A stretch of DNA of 64,000 nucleotides from Fimbriiglobus sp043745465 (GCA_043745465.1 JAYTSV010000072.1:10934-74933), one strand, 5' to 3'; positions 1-8,727 are shown, numbered from the stretch's first letter. Program-made: numbers and translations. Notes: generated from the letters alone by a model not told the origin.

Positions 1-2
1 CC

Positions 3-347
3 GGCGGCCCGCCGGCCCTGGCGAAGTTACTCAAGGCCGTGAGCGTCGCGTCGGCCCCGCGGTACATCGTCAAGCCGGCCTTCCGGTGCGCCGTGATCCG
101 CGACCAGCAGACCTTCGGGCAGAGCCGCTGGCCGTTCACGCTCGCCCGGCCCGAGGCCGTCGATTACGCCGCCGACCGCTTCCCCGGGACGTTCGAGTAC
201 CTCGACCGCGTCCTCGTGCTGCCCTGGAACGAGCGGTACACGCCGGCCCACGTCGAGTACCTGGCGAACGCCGTCCGCGTCGCCGCCGAGGAGTTGAGCG
301 CGACCCCGGTCGCCGTCGCCGGGACCGTCGAAGGGGGTGTCGCGTGA
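3..347 (+). CDS. DegT/DnrJ/EryC1-family aminotransferase, C-terminal part only
   Basis: The frame is open from the window edge and ends at a TGA at 345-347, so only about the last 114 residues are visible. The segment resembles the C-terminal small domain of PLP-dependent sugar aminotransferases (FPGTFEYLDRVLVLPWNERY, then a helix typical of the family end). The PLP lysine lies upstream of the window. The next gene starts at GTG 344, overlapping this stop. Neighbouring WbpB- and WbpD-like genes suggest the WbpE role, transamination of a UDP-3-keto-hexuronic acid. The family call from a fragment is moderate; the pathway assignment is inference. Confidence 0.65.
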   Translation, partial: GGPPALAKLLKAVSVASAPRYIVKPAFRCAVIRDQQTFGQSRWPFTLARPEAVDYAADRFPGTFEYLDRVLVLPWNERYTPAHVEYLANAVRVAAEELSATPVAVAGTVEGGVA

Positions 348-1405
348 ACAAGCCTGTGAAGTTCGCCCTGGTCGGCACCGGGGGCATCGCCCAGAGCTAC
401 GCCCAGGCGTTCGAGACCAACGGCAACGCCGAACTCGTCGCCGTGTGCGACGTGCGCGCCGATGCCGCCAAGGCGATGGCCGACCGCTTTAAGTGCGCCG
501 CCTTCGCCACCCCCGAAGCCCTCGCGGCCGACGGCCCGACGATCGACGCCGTGCTGATCTGCACGCCGCCGAACACGCACGAAGAGATCGCCACGCTGTT
601 CCTCCGCCGCGGCGTCCACGTGTTGTGCGAGAAGCCGTTCACGCTCACCCCGGCCAGCGCCCGCCGCATGACCGACGAGGCCCGCCAGGCCGGCGTACTG
701 CTCACGATGGCGTCGAAGTTCCGCTACGTGGACGACGTGGTCAAGGCCAAGAGCATCGTGGCGTCCGGCATCCTGGGCGAGATCATCCTGTTCGAGAACG
801 CCTTCACCGCCCGCGTCGATATGGCCGGCCGCTGGAACGCCGACCCCGCCGTGTCCGGCGGCGGCGTCCTCATCGACAACGGCACGCATTCCGTCGATCT
901 GATGCGCTACTTCCTCGGCCCGCTCGCCGAGGTCCACTGCGTCGAGGGCAAGCGGACGCAGAACCTGGCCGTCGAGGACACCGCCCGCGTCTTCGTCCGC
1001 AGTGCCGCCGGCGTGATGGGCAGCGTCGATTTGTCGTGGAGCATCAACAAGGAACTCGACTGGTACCTGAACATCCACGGCTCGCACGGCACCGTGCTGG
1101 TCGGCTGGAAGGAGTCGAAGTACCGCCAGGCGACCAGCAAGGATTGGGTCGTCTTCGGCAAGGGGTACAACAAGGTCCAGGCCTTCCGGTCCGAGATCGA
1201 CAACTTCGCCCGGGCCGTCCGCGGCGAGGAACAATTGCTCATCACCTGGGAGGACGCCATCGCGTCGGTAGACGTGATCGAGGCGGCCTACCGCAGCCTG
1301 CGCGAAAGCCCGTGGACCGGCGTTGGCCTGCGCGGGCTCGACCTGACGCGAACCCCGCCGCCGGCGTCGAGGAAACCCGAGTTGGAGCCGGCCCATGTCG
1401 GCTAA
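344..1405 (+). CDS. Gfo/Idh/MocA-family NAD-dependent oxidoreductase (WbpB-like)
   Basis: 353 residues from GTG 344, which overlaps the upstream stop as GTGA; an upstream Met in the same frame would give an unrelated Arg-rich extension. The N-terminal Rossmann fold is clear (VGTGGIA, residues 10-16) and the family EKP motif is at residues 96-98 (EKPF). The C-terminal half has the expected alpha/beta domain, including GGGVLIDNGTH. Length is normal. Between an aminotransferase and a WbpD-like acetyltransferase, the likely role is oxidation at C3 of UDP-GlcNAc-uronate, using NAD in the cytoplasm. Family is secure; substrate is inferred from neighbours. Confidence 0.88.
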   Translation: MNKPVKFALVGTGGIAQSYAQAFETNGNAELVAVCDVRADAAKAMADRFKCAAFATPEALAADGPTIDAVLICTPPNTHEEIATLFLRRGVHVLCEKPFTLTPASARRMTDEARQAGVLLTMASKFRYVDDVVKAKSIVASGILGEIILFENAFTARVDMAGRWNADPAVSGGGVLIDNGTHSVDLMRYFLGPLAEVHCVEGKRTQNLAVEDTARVFVRSAAGVMGSVDLSWSINKELDWYLNIHGSHGTVLVGWKESKYRQATSKDWVVFGKGYNKVQAFRSEIDNFARAVRGEEQLLITWEDAIASVDVIEAAYRSLRESPWTGVGLRGLDLTRTPPPASRKPELEPAHVG

Positions 1406-2015
1406 CGTTCGCGTCCACCCGACGGCCATCGTCGAGCCGGGCGTCACCCTGGGCGCGGGCACCAGCGTCTGGGACAGCGCCCACATCCGCCACGGCACGA
1501 CCCTCGGCGACGAGTGCATCGTCGGCGAGAAGACGTACCTGGCCTACGGCGTCCGCGTCGGCCACCGCTGCAAGATCAACGGCCACGTCTCGATTTGTAC
1601 CGCCGTGACGCTCGAAGACGGGGTCATGGTGTCGGCCGGCACGGTCTTCACCAACGACCGCTTCCCCCGCGCCACGACCCCGGACTTGAAGCACCTCCGG
1701 TCGTCCGACCCGGACGAGGCGACCCTGCCGACGCTCGTCAAAGAGGGGGCGACGATCGGGGCGAACTGCACCGTCGGGTGCGACCTGACCGTCGGCCGGT
1801 TCGCCATGGTCGGCATGGGGTCGCTGGTCACCAAGTCGGTGCCCGACTTCGCGCTCGTCTTCGGCCAGCCGGCCGTGCAGGTCGGCTCCGTCTGCCGGTG
1901 CGGCCAGGTCATCGTCCGCTTCGCACCCGGCCAGCCGCCGGGCTACCAGAAGCTCAAGTGCGCGGCGTGCGGCCGGCAGTACGAGTCCGCCGCCGGCCGC
2001 GTCGAGGAGCTTTGA
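1395..2015 (+). CDS. WbpD-like hexapeptide-repeat N-acetyltransferase with C-terminal zinc ribbon
   Basis: 206 residues; ATG 1395 lies inside the end of the previous gene (11-bp overlap) with GGAG at 1384-1387. Residues 1-155 are left-handed beta-helix repeats of the WbpD/WlbB type (VRVHPTAIVEPGVTLGAG, then CKINGHVSI and TNDRFPR), which acetylate the 3-amino group of UDP-2-acetamido-3-amino-glucuronate using acetyl-CoA. Residues 166-206 add an unusual tail with CxC (C167, C169) and CxxC (C189, C192), probably a zinc ribbon. With the two upstream genes it forms a probable UDP-diacetamido-uronate module. Confidence 0.85.
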   Translation: MSANVRVHPTAIVEPGVTLGAGTSVWDSAHIRHGTTLGDECIVGEKTYLAYGVRVGHRCKINGHVSICTAVTLEDGVMVSAGTVFTNDRFPRATTPDLKHLRSSDPDEATLPTLVKEGATIGANCTVGCDLTVGRFAMVGMGSLVTKSVPDFALVFGQPAVQVGSVCRCGQVIVRFAPGQPPGYQKLKCAACGRQYESAAGRVEEL

Positions 2016-3476
2016 GTGCCACGGAATACCGCGATTCTCGGCGGCGGGATGCTGGGCCTCGAACTGGCCCGCAAGCTCCGCGCCGGTGGCGACACCGTCA
2101 CCGTCTTCGAGGCGGCCCCGCACCTCGGCGGGCTGGCCGCGGCGTGGCAGCTCGGCGACATCACCTGGGACAAGCACTACCACGTCGTGCTGCTCTCGGA
2201 CCTGAACACGCAGGCGCTGCTGACCGACCTCGGCTTGAAGGACGACTTCGTCGGCGTCACGACGAAGACCGGCTTCTACACCGACGGCAAGTTGTACTCG
2301 ATGTCGAACTCCGTCGAGTTCCTCCGCTTCCCGCCGCTGGGGCTGGTCAGCAAGCTGCGCCTCGGCGGCACGATCTTCCTGGCCTCGCGCGTCAAAAACT
2401 GGAAGCGGCTCGAAAGCATCCCCGTCGCCGACTGGCTGCGGAAGTGGTCCGGCCGACGGACCTTCGACCGCATCTGGCTGCCGCTGTTGCGCTCCAAGCT
2501 GGGCGAAGGTTACCAGCAAACGTCGGCCGCGTTCATCTGGGCGACGATCGCGCGGATGTACGCCGCCCGGCGGTCCGGGTTGAAGAAGGAGATGTTCGGC
2601 TACGTCCGCGGCGGCTACGCCCGCGTCCTGGCCCGCATCGCCGAAGTCCTGGCCGACGCCGGCGTGACGGTCCAGACGGATGCGGCCGTCGAGTCCGTCG
2701 CGCCACAGTCCGACGGCGTCCGCGTGACCCTGGCCGACGGCGCGGCCCACGACTTCGACCGCGTCGTACTGACCGCGCCGACGCACGTCGTGTCGAAGCT
2801 GGTGCCGCAACTGACCGCGAGCGAACACGCCCGGTTGAACGCCGTGAAGTACCAGGGGATCGTCTGCGCGTCGGTGCTGTTGAAGAAGCCTCTGGAGCGC
2901 TTTTACGTCACGAACATCACCGAGAGTTGGGTGCCGTTCACGGCCGTGATCGAGATGTCGGCCCTCGTCGATTGTGCCGAGTTCGCCGGGCACTCGCTGG
3001 TCTACCTGCCGAAGTACGTCGCCCCGGACGACGCGATTTTCGACGAGTCGGACGACAGCATCCGCGCGCGGTTCGTGGCGGCGCTGGCGAAGATGTACCC
3101 GCACTTCGCGTCGGACGACGTGCTCGCCTTCCGCGTCTCACGGGTCCGCAGTGTGTTCGCCCTTTCGACCTTGAACTACTCGACGACGGTGCCGCCGATG
3201 GCGACGAGTCTGCCGGGCGTGTTCGTCGTCAACTCGGCGCAGATCGTCAACGGCACGCTGAACGTGAACGAGACGCTGGCCCAGGCCGCCGCCGCGGCGC
3301 GGGCGCTGACGGGAAAGGCGGCCTCACCCCCCGGCCCCTTCTCCGCGCGCCCGGCGGGAAAGGCGACCTCACCCCCCGGCCCCCTCTCCGAAACGGAGAG
3401 GGGGAGCAAGAGCGTTTCAGTCCACGACCACAACCCGCTCGCTCCCCTCTCCGCGTCGGAGAGGGGCCGGGGGTGA
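2016..3476 (+). CDS. NAD(P)/FAD-dependent oxidoreductase (amine-oxidase / UGM-like fold) with repeat-encoded tail
   Basis: GTG 2016 directly follows the upstream TGA with no gap. The N terminus has the dinucleotide-binding motif ILGGGMLGLE (glycines 9, 10, 11 and 14) and an acidic residue at the end of strand 2 (E32), as in protoporphyrinogen-oxidase/amine-oxidase-like flavoproteins found in polysaccharide clusters. The natural domain appears to end near residue 435 (NVNETLAQAAAAARAL). The last 50 or so residues are read from a palindromic repeat and even the stop codon lies in it, so the tail is probably dispensable. Substrate unknown; desaturation or ring rearrangement of a lipid-linked or nucleotide sugar is possible. 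Confidence 0.8.
   Translation: MPRNTAILGGGMLGLELARKLRAGGDTVTVFEAAPHLGGLAAAWQLGDITWDKHYHVVLLSDLNTQALLTDLGLKDDFVGVTTKTGFYTDGKLYSMSNSVEFLRFPPLGLVSKLRLGGTIFLASRVKNWKRLESIPVADWLRKWSGRRTFDRIWLPLLRSKLGEGYQQTSAAFIWATIARMYAARRSGLKKEMFGYVRGGYARVLARIAEVLADAGVTVQTDAAVESVAPQSDGVRVTLADGAAHDFDRVVLTAPTHVVSKLVPQLTASEHARLNAVKYQGIVCASVLLKKPLERFYVTNITESWVPFTAVIEMSALVDCAEFAGHSLVYLPKYVAPDDAIFDESDDSIRARFVAALAKMYPHFASDDVLAFRVSRVRSVFALSTLNYSTTVPPMATSLPGVFVVNSAQIVNGTLNVNETLAQAAAAARALTGKAASPPGPFSARPAGKATSPPGPLSETERGSKSVSVHDHNPLAPLSASERGRG
3322..3345 (+). repeat. Fragment of the palindromic repeat
   Basis: Contains the left edge (CCTCACCCCCCGGCCCC) of the dispersed palindrome, then diverges. It lies inside the 3' end of the FAD oxidoreductase gene, immediately before a full copy. 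Confidence 0.75.
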
Positions 3477-3478
3477 GG
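3367..3478 (+). repeat. Palindromic repeat, copy 1
   Basis: A 112-bp unit made of two hairpins: a left arm with a GAAAC-centred stem (CTCTCCGAAACGGAGAG), about 45 bp of variable centre, and a right arm with a GCGTC-centred stem, ending GGGGGTGAGG. The outer ends are also complementary, so the whole unit can fold as one long cruciform. It overlaps the 3' end of the FAD oxidoreductase gene and contains its stop codon. Confidence 0.92.
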
Positions 3479-3508
3479 TCTCTTCGGCTCCGGGTGTGCG
3501 AAAGGCGA

Positions 3509-3620
3509 CCTCACCCCCCGGCCCCCTCTCCGAAACGGAGAGGGGGAGCGAGTGGGTTTCAGTCGTGGATTGTGACCCGCTTGCTCCCCTCTCCGCGTCG
3601 GAGAGGGGCCGGGGGTGAGG
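3509..3620 (+). repeat. Palindromic repeat, copy 2
   Basis: Same structure and length as the copy at 3367-3478, with a different central spacer. It ends 26 nt before the start codon of the polysaccharide deacetylase gene (ATG 3647). Left flank AAAGGCGA is shared with other copies. Confidence 0.92.
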
Positions 3621-3646
3621 TTTCTTCCGCCGTGGAGGTTGAGCCG

Positions 3647-4606
3647 ATGCCGAAGTTGAAGTGCAGTTTGTCGCTCGACCTCGACAACCTGTGGTCGTAT
3701 TTGAAAACCCACGGCGACGCCGGGTGGGACGCGTACCCGTCGTACCTGACCGTCGTCGTGCCGCGCGTCCTGGACTTTCTCGACGCGCGGGGCGTCCGCA
3801 TCACCTGGTTTATCGTCGGCCGCGACGCCGCCGACCCGGCGCACCACGCGGCGTTGCGCGACATCCCGCGGCGGGGCCACGAGGTCGGCAACCACTCGTT
3901 CAACCACGAGCCGTGGCTGCACCTGTACGGCGAGGCCGCCATCCGCGACGAACTCGCCCGCACCGAAGACGCGATCGAACTGGCCACCGGCGAGCGCCCG
4001 ACCGGCTTCCGCGGGCCGGGCTTTAGCTTCAGCCCGACGCTGCTCAACGTGCTGGCCGAGCGCGGCTACCGGTACGACGCCTCGACGTTTCCGACGTTCC
4101 TCGGGCCGCTCGCGCGGATGTACTACTTCGCCACCGCCAAGGGGCTGACGGCCGACGAGAAGGCGCAGCGGGCGAAGCTCTTCGGCACCGTCGGCGAGGG
4201 CTTGCGGCCGCTCAAGCCGTACACCTGGGCGACGGCCGCCGGGCCGCTGCTCGAAATCCCCGTGACGACGATGCCGCTGTTCCGCGTGCCGTTCCACCTC
4301 AGCTATTTGCTCTACCTGGACGGCTACAGTCGGGTGCTGGCGCGGGCGTATTTGAAGCTGGCGGTCGTGATGTGCAAGCTGGCCCGCGTCGAGCCGTCGG
4401 TGCTGCTGCACCCGCTCGACTTCCTCGGCGGCGACGACACCGACCGCCTGAGTTTCTTCCCGGCGATGACGCGACCGAGTGCCGACAAACTCGCCTTCGT
4501 GAGCGAAGTGTTCGCCACGCTGGCCCGGCACTTCGACCTCGTGCCGATGGGCGAGCACGCCGCCGCGGCCCTGGCCCGCCGGTCGCCCGAACTGGTGCCG
4601 GCGTGA
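3647..4606 (+). CDS. Polysaccharide deacetylase (NodB/CE4 domain)
   Basis: 319 residues from ATG 3647 with a good ribosome site (GGAGG, 3634-3638). Upstream in-frame codons are repeat sequence, so this start is preferred. NodB motif 1 is SLDLDN (D11, D13), motif 2 is HSFNH (H83, H87, metal ligands), and motif 3 is GFRGPGF. No signal peptide is seen, so it probably acts in the cytoplasm or at the inner membrane face on a lipid-linked saccharide, removing N- or O-acetyl groups. The next gene overlaps its stop as GTGA, giving translational coupling to a membrane glycosyltransferase. Confidence 0.88.
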   Translation: MPKLKCSLSLDLDNLWSYLKTHGDAGWDAYPSYLTVVVPRVLDFLDARGVRITWFIVGRDAADPAHHAALRDIPRRGHEVGNHSFNHEPWLHLYGEAAIRDELARTEDAIELATGERPTGFRGPGFSFSPTLLNVLAERGYRYDASTFPTFLGPLARMYYFATAKGLTADEKAQRAKLFGTVGEGLRPLKPYTWATAAGPLLEIPVTTMPLFRVPFHLSYLLYLDGYSRVLARAYLKLAVVMCKLARVEPSVLLHPLDFLGGDDTDRLSFFPAMTRPSADKLAFVSEVFATLARHFDLVPMGEHAAAALARRSPELVPA

Positions 4607-6228
4607 CGGCGTGGTTCAGCCGGATCGGGCTGCCGCTCCTGGTGCTGCTGGGCGTCGCGCTGACCCATGCGTTCGTTTCGCCCTGGGGCGAACCGTGGAA
4701 GAACAACGACGAGACGCGGCACGTCATGACCGGCGCGTTCGTCCGCGACGCGCTGTGCGACTGGCGCGAGTCGGCGGCCGACCCCAAGGGCTACGCGACC
4801 CGCTACTACGCCCAGTACCCGGCGCTCGGCCTGCTCGTCTGGCCGCCGTTTTTCTACGCCGTCGAAGGCGTGGCGATGACCGCGTTCGGCACCGACTACG
4901 GGGTCGCCCGCGGGGTGTTGATCGGCTTCGACCTGCTGGCCGCGTTCTACTTCCTGCGGCTCAGCCAACGCCTCGCCGGGCCGGTGACGGCGTCCCTGGG
5001 GCTGGCCCTCGCCGGGCTGTCGTGGCAAGTCTTCGATCTTTCGCGTTACGTGTTGCTCGAACTGCCGTGCCTCGCTCTCGTGCTGGGCAGTGTCCACCAC
5101 TTCGAGCGCTGCCTGACCGGCTACCGTGGGCGCGATGCCCTCGCCGCTTGCCTGTTCGCCGCGCTGGCCGCCCTCACGCGCTTCGACGCGGTCTTGCTAC
5201 TGCCGTACTTCGCCGCGCGGCTCGTCACGACGCGCCATTGGGGGTTACTCCGCAAGCCCGGCGTGCTGGTCGGCGTGGCCGGCGCGCTGGGGCTGACCGG
5301 GCCGTACTACCTGTTCACCTACCGCGAGTACGGCACCGGGCTGGCCGCCGCGGCGACGACCGGGAGTGACGCCGCCGCGGCGAAGTTTCTGACGCCCGCG
5401 AACTTCGTCGAGTACCCGTCGTTCATGGTCGAACAGGTCGGCTGGGCGGTCCTGTTCTGGGCCATCGTCGGGGTCGTCGTCGCCGGCCGCCGGCGGCACC
5501 CGGCGTTCGCCGTCGCGGTCACGCTGACGTTCGCCACCTACGCCACCTTCGCGCCGATGGCCGAGTGCGTGCCGCGGCACACGATCTACTGGGTGCCGGC
5601 GCTGGCCCTGCTCGCCGCCGTCGGCCTCAGCGAGTTCGCCCGCCGGGCCGGCCGGCGACTCGGCGTCTGCGCCGTCGTCGTCACGATTGTGACGACCGGG
5701 TTTCAATCGACGTGGTACCCCGGGTGGTACGTCCGCGGCTACGAGGAGGCGGCCGTTTACGTCCTCGACCACCGCGCCACCGACCGGCCGGTGCTGATGG
5801 AGGGCGTCTTGAACGGCGGCTTCATCTACCAGGTCCGCCGGCACGACGCGGACCGGTCGCTGCGGGTGGTGCGCGGGGACAAGCTGCTGTACGCGGTGCT
5901 GAGCGACCCGGCCAACGGCTACCGCGAGTTCGCCCGCACGGACGCAGAACTGCTGGCCAAATTGCACGAGGCCGACCCCGAGTTCGTCGTCGTCGAGTTC
6001 CCGCAACTCTTCGAGTTAAAAACCCCGATCACGTCCCGGCTCCGCGACCTCCTGTTGAGCCACCCGGAGCGCTTCCGGCTGGACCGGCGGGTCGTCTTCG
6101 ACACCAACCACAACTCGTTCCGGTACGCCGGCCTCGAAATTTACCGCAAGCTCGACCGCAACCCCGCGCCGGTGGCCCCGGCCGCGATCCCGGTGCTCGG
6201 CCTCGGGCGGACGCTGCCGGCCCGCTGA
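4603..6228 (+). CDS. Multi-pass membrane glycosyltransferase (GT39/RgtA-D-like)
   Basis: 541 residues from GTG 4603, overlapping the deacetylase stop. About ten hydrophobic segments are visible. The first periplasmic loop carries an Asp-Glu pair (NNDETRH, D36-E37) as in PMT/ArnT-type enzymes that use polyprenyl-phosphate sugars. The C-terminal 150 residues look like a soluble periplasmic domain. The role is probably transfer of a sugar from a lipid carrier to a surface glycan or protein. Donor and acceptor cannot be read from the sequence. Confidence 0.78.
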   Translation: MTAWFSRIGLPLLVLLGVALTHAFVSPWGEPWKNNDETRHVMTGAFVRDALCDWRESAADPKGYATRYYAQYPALGLLVWPPFFYAVEGVAMTAFGTDYGVARGVLIGFDLLAAFYFLRLSQRLAGPVTASLGLALAGLSWQVFDLSRYVLLELPCLALVLGSVHHFERCLTGYRGRDALAACLFAALAALTRFDAVLLLPYFAARLVTTRHWGLLRKPGVLVGVAGALGLTGPYYLFTYREYGTGLAAAATTGSDAAAAKFLTPANFVEYPSFMVEQVGWAVLFWAIVGVVVAGRRRHPAFAVAVTLTFATYATFAPMAECVPRHTIYWVPALALLAAVGLSEFARRAGRRLGVCAVVVTIVTTGFQSTWYPGWYVRGYEEAAVYVLDHRATDRPVLMEGVLNGGFIYQVRRHDADRSLRVVRGDKLLYAVLSDPANGYREFARTDAELLAKLHEADPEFVVVEFPQLFELKTPITSRLRDLLLSHPERFRLDRRVVFDTNHNSFRYAGLEIYRKLDRNPAPVAPAAIPVLGLGRTLPAR

Positions 6229-6291
6229 TTTGACGCCGATTGCCGCGGTGACCTATACACCAACCGGAGTATCCCCCGGGGAGGTGACTTC

Positions 6292-7272
6292 GTGATCCGC
6301 CAGATTTGCCCGTCCTGCTTCGTCCCGGTGGAGTTCGCCGACGCGGCCGCCGGCACGACCGCCGAGTGCCCGTCGTGCCGCAAGCCGTTCGCCGTCCCCG
6401 GCGCGTACGCGCCGACCGTGGCCGGCAACGCCGCGGCTCCCCGCCCGACCCCGGAGCCAGTTCCCGTGACCGACCCCCGCCCCGCCCCGCCGCCCGGTTT
6501 GGTCCGCCCGACCGACGCTCCGCGCGTCGCCGCGTCCGCCGGTAGTCCGCCGGCCGGGACGCTGCCGCCGCTCGACGGCCGCGGCGCGACCCTCGCGCTG
6601 TCGCCGGTGGCCCTCGACTGGCTGCCGGTGTCGTGCTTCACCCTGATCCTGGTCCTGACCTTCTTCAGCTGGGTCGGCCTGTACCCCGGCGGCTTCAAGG
6701 CCTACGCGCAGACGCCGTGGCTGGCCCTCGCGGGCGTCATCGACACGAACCACTTCTCCGAAGAAGTCCTCCAGATCGAAACGCCGCTGACGAAGCTGTT
6801 GGGCAGTAACTGGGTCGTGCTGTTGCCGTACCTGCTCGCGCTGCTCGCCGCGGTCGCCCTCGGGTGGGCCGACCGCGGCGTCTCGGCCGCGCACCTGACC
6901 CGGCTGCCGGGGCCGCTGTCGTTCGTCGAGAAGATTTGGCCGTACCGGTTCACCCTGCTCGCCGCCCTGGCCGTCGGCACGCTGGGGCTGCTGGGGCTGC
7001 AAATCCGCCTCGGGTTCGGCCTCGAAACCGCGACCCGGCAGCTCGTCGCCAACGACTTCGTCGAGGCCCTCCAGGCGGCCGACAACTCGTCGGCCCGGCA
7101 GAAGATTCTCGTCAAACAGGGGATGAAGCTCGGCCAGTACGAGTTGCAGACCACAGTCTGGCTGACGCTCGCGGTGGTGCTGCACGTCACCGCCGTCGTC
7201 GCCGCCGGGCTACGCTTCTGGCTGTACCGCCGCGGGACGAAGCCCCTGCCCCGCGTGACCTTCTCGGCGTGA
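6292..7272 (+). CDS. Zinc-ribbon membrane protein of unknown function
   Basis: 326 residues from GTG 6292, preceded by GGGGAGG at 6278-6284. Two CPSC knuckles (C6/C9 and C26/C29) form an MJ0042-like N-terminal zinc ribbon, common in planctomycete proteins. A Pro/Ala-rich linker to about residue 95 follows, then four predicted membrane spans (starting near LPVSCFTLILVLTFFSWVGL, LLPYLLALLAAVAL, FTLLAALAVGTLGLLGL and VWLTLAVVLHVTAVVAAGL). No catalytic motif was seen. It stands alone after the polysaccharide genes; function is unknown. Confidence 0.8.
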   Translation: MIRQICPSCFVPVEFADAAAGTTAECPSCRKPFAVPGAYAPTVAGNAAAPRPTPEPVPVTDPRPAPPPGLVRPTDAPRVAASAGSPPAGTLPPLDGRGATLALSPVALDWLPVSCFTLILVLTFFSWVGLYPGGFKAYAQTPWLALAGVIDTNHFSEEVLQIETPLTKLLGSNWVVLLPYLLALLAAVALGWADRGVSAAHLTRLPGPLSFVEKIWPYRFTLLAALAVGTLGLLGLQIRLGFGLETATRQLVANDFVEALQAADNSSARQKILVKQGMKLGQYELQTTVWLTLAVVLHVTAVVAAGLRFWLYRRGTKPLPRVTFSA

Positions 7273-7285
7273 CCCGGGCAGCGGG

Positions 7286-7702
7286 TCACTGAACGATACC
7301 GTCCTCGTCGCACTCGTTCACGGCCTTGGGGACGAGCGTCAGGAAGGCCCGCGTCGCCAAAACGATGGCCTTCTTGGTGAGGCCGCCCTTGAGCAGGATG
7401 CAGTAGTCGAACCACAGGTCGCCGTCGTCGTCGATGCCGGCCCGGATGAGGACGTAGTTCTCGTTGATGCGGTTGACGAGTTCCAGCCGGTCGATCCGCT
7501 GGGCCTCTTCTTTCAACCCGTAGACGGCCAGCAGTTGCACCCGCTCCCGGGACTCGGACAGGTGGGCGCGGGCGGTCAACTCCTCGCGGATGCGGATCAG
7601 CCCGTGCTCCTCGTCGAGGGTCACGTCCATGTACGCCTGGTCGTAAATGTCGCGCAGCATCTCGGCCGAGACGTTGTCCGGCGTCACCAGTTCCGTCGCC
7701 AT
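7286..7702 (-). CDS. YbjN-domain protein
   Basis: 138 residues from ATG 7702 (MATELVTPDNV), with a G-rich site just upstream; an earlier in-frame ATG at 7735 adds a Pro/Gly stretch that looks non-coding. The pattern of two short helices, a beta hairpin with a conserved Asn (RINENYVLIRAGID), and an LKGGLT-type helix start resembles YbjN / type III chaperone-like proteins. These are small cytoplasmic alpha/beta proteins, some implicated in sensory regulation. Cys occurs only twice. It converges with the preceding membrane protein gene. The exact role is not known. Confidence 0.72.
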   Translation of the reverse strand: MATELVTPDNVSAEMLRDIYDQAYMDVTLDEEHGLIRIREELTARAHLSESRERVQLLAVYGLKEEAQRIDRLELVNRINENYVLIRAGIDDDGDLWFDYCILLKGGLTKKAIVLATRAFLTLVPKAVNECDEDGIVQ

Positions 7703-7855
7703 GCGTGGCCCCCCGCCCGGTGTCGAAAGCGGCAAGCTACCCGGGCCGCGGCGGCGCGGTCAAGTCGCAGTCCGCGTTTCGACCGCCGGTTCGGTTTGAC
7801 ACCGGGGGACGGACGGAGTAACTTACGCGACCTCGGAGTCTTCCGCGAAGTTTCC

Positions 7856-7884
7856 TTCCCGGCAAGATGGGGCGTTTGTAGAAT
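7856..7884 (+). promoter_or_regulatory. Candidate sigma70-type promoter
   Basis: TTCCCG, 17 bp, TAGAAT (7879-7884). Only the -10 matches well. It lies 18 nt before the GTG of the GT2 gene, so the leader would be about 12 nt. Confidence 0.35.
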
Positions 7885-7902
7885 GCCGGCAAGGATGCTG
7901 CC

Positions 7903-8706
7903 GTGACTAGTCTCGTCTTACCCGCGTTCAACCCCGGTCCCGCCGTCGAGCGGACCTGGGACACCGTGCGCCGCTTCCTGAACGCCCGGCCCGACCCGTG
8001 GGAGGTGCTGTTCGTCCTGGACGGCTGCACCGACGGCACCCGGGACCACCTGGCCGCGCTTGCCCGCCGGGACGGCGAAGCCCGGATCCGCGTCGTCTCG
8101 TACGCGCCGAACCGCGGCAAAGGGTACGCCGTCCGCACCGGCCTGTTGGCGGCCCGGGGCGAGTGGCGGCTGTTCACGGACGTGGACCTCGCCTACCGGT
8201 TCGAGGACATCGCCCGCACCGCCGACGAGTTGCGGAACGGGGCGGACGTGGCCATCGCCAGCCGGGAGCACCCGGAGAGTACGATCGAACTGCCGCCGCG
8301 GACGCTCGGGTACGCCTACCGCCGCCGCGTCCAGAGCCACGTCTTCGGCAAGCTCGCCCGGGCGCTGCTGCCGCTGACCCAACTCGACACGCAGGCCGGG
8401 TTGAAGGGGATGACGGCCCGGGTGGCCGACCTCGTGCTGCCGAACTTGACCTGCGACGGTTTCGGCTTCGACTGTGAACTTCTGGTCGCCTGTGCCCGAT
8501 ACAATATCGGCGTCGCCGAGGTGCCGGTGAGCGTGCGGTACGAAGACGCGGCCAGCACAACCGGCCTGCGGACCACGCTGCGCATGTTCCGCGAATTGTG
8601 GACGATCCGCGGCCAGTGGCCGGCGTCCGGGTTCCCGGCCCCGGCGGACCGGCCGGCGGTCGGCCAGGCCGCGCCGGAGCCGCGCCGCTCCTCGCAGGCC
8701 GCGTAA
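7903..8706 (+). CDS. Family 2 glycosyltransferase (dolichyl-phosphate-glucose synthase-like)
   Basis: 267 residues from GTG 7903. The N terminus is a GT-A fold (SLVLPAFNPG) with DXD-type motif D93-V94-D95 (FTDVDLAY) and RGKGYAVRTGL, which is typical of Alg5/polyprenyl-phosphate glucosyltransferases. The later FDCELL segment holds the catalytic Asp region. No membrane spans follow, unlike DPM-type fusions. It likely makes a polyprenyl-phosphate sugar on the cytoplasmic face, a donor for the GT39-like enzymes in this window. It is followed 21 bp later by an HpnK-like deacetylase, probably in one operon. Confidence 0.87.
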   Translation: MTSLVLPAFNPGPAVERTWDTVRRFLNARPDPWEVLFVLDGCTDGTRDHLAALARRDGEARIRVVSYAPNRGKGYAVRTGLLAARGEWRLFTDVDLAYRFEDIARTADELRNGADVAIASREHPESTIELPPRTLGYAYRRRVQSHVFGKLARALLPLTQLDTQAGLKGMTARVADLVLPNLTCDGFGFDCELLVACARYNIGVAEVPVSVRYEDAASTTGLRTTLRMFRELWTIRGQWPASGFPAPADRPAVGQAAPEPRRSSQAA

Positions 8707-8727
8707 ATTTTCCCGTGAGGTCCCCGC

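Noticed and set aside
1242..3104. A long open frame on the minus strand opposite the acetyltransferase and FAD genes
   Set aside because: It is antisense to clear domains, has Arg/Asp/Gly-rich composition, and such frames are expected at high G+C because third-position G/C removes stops.
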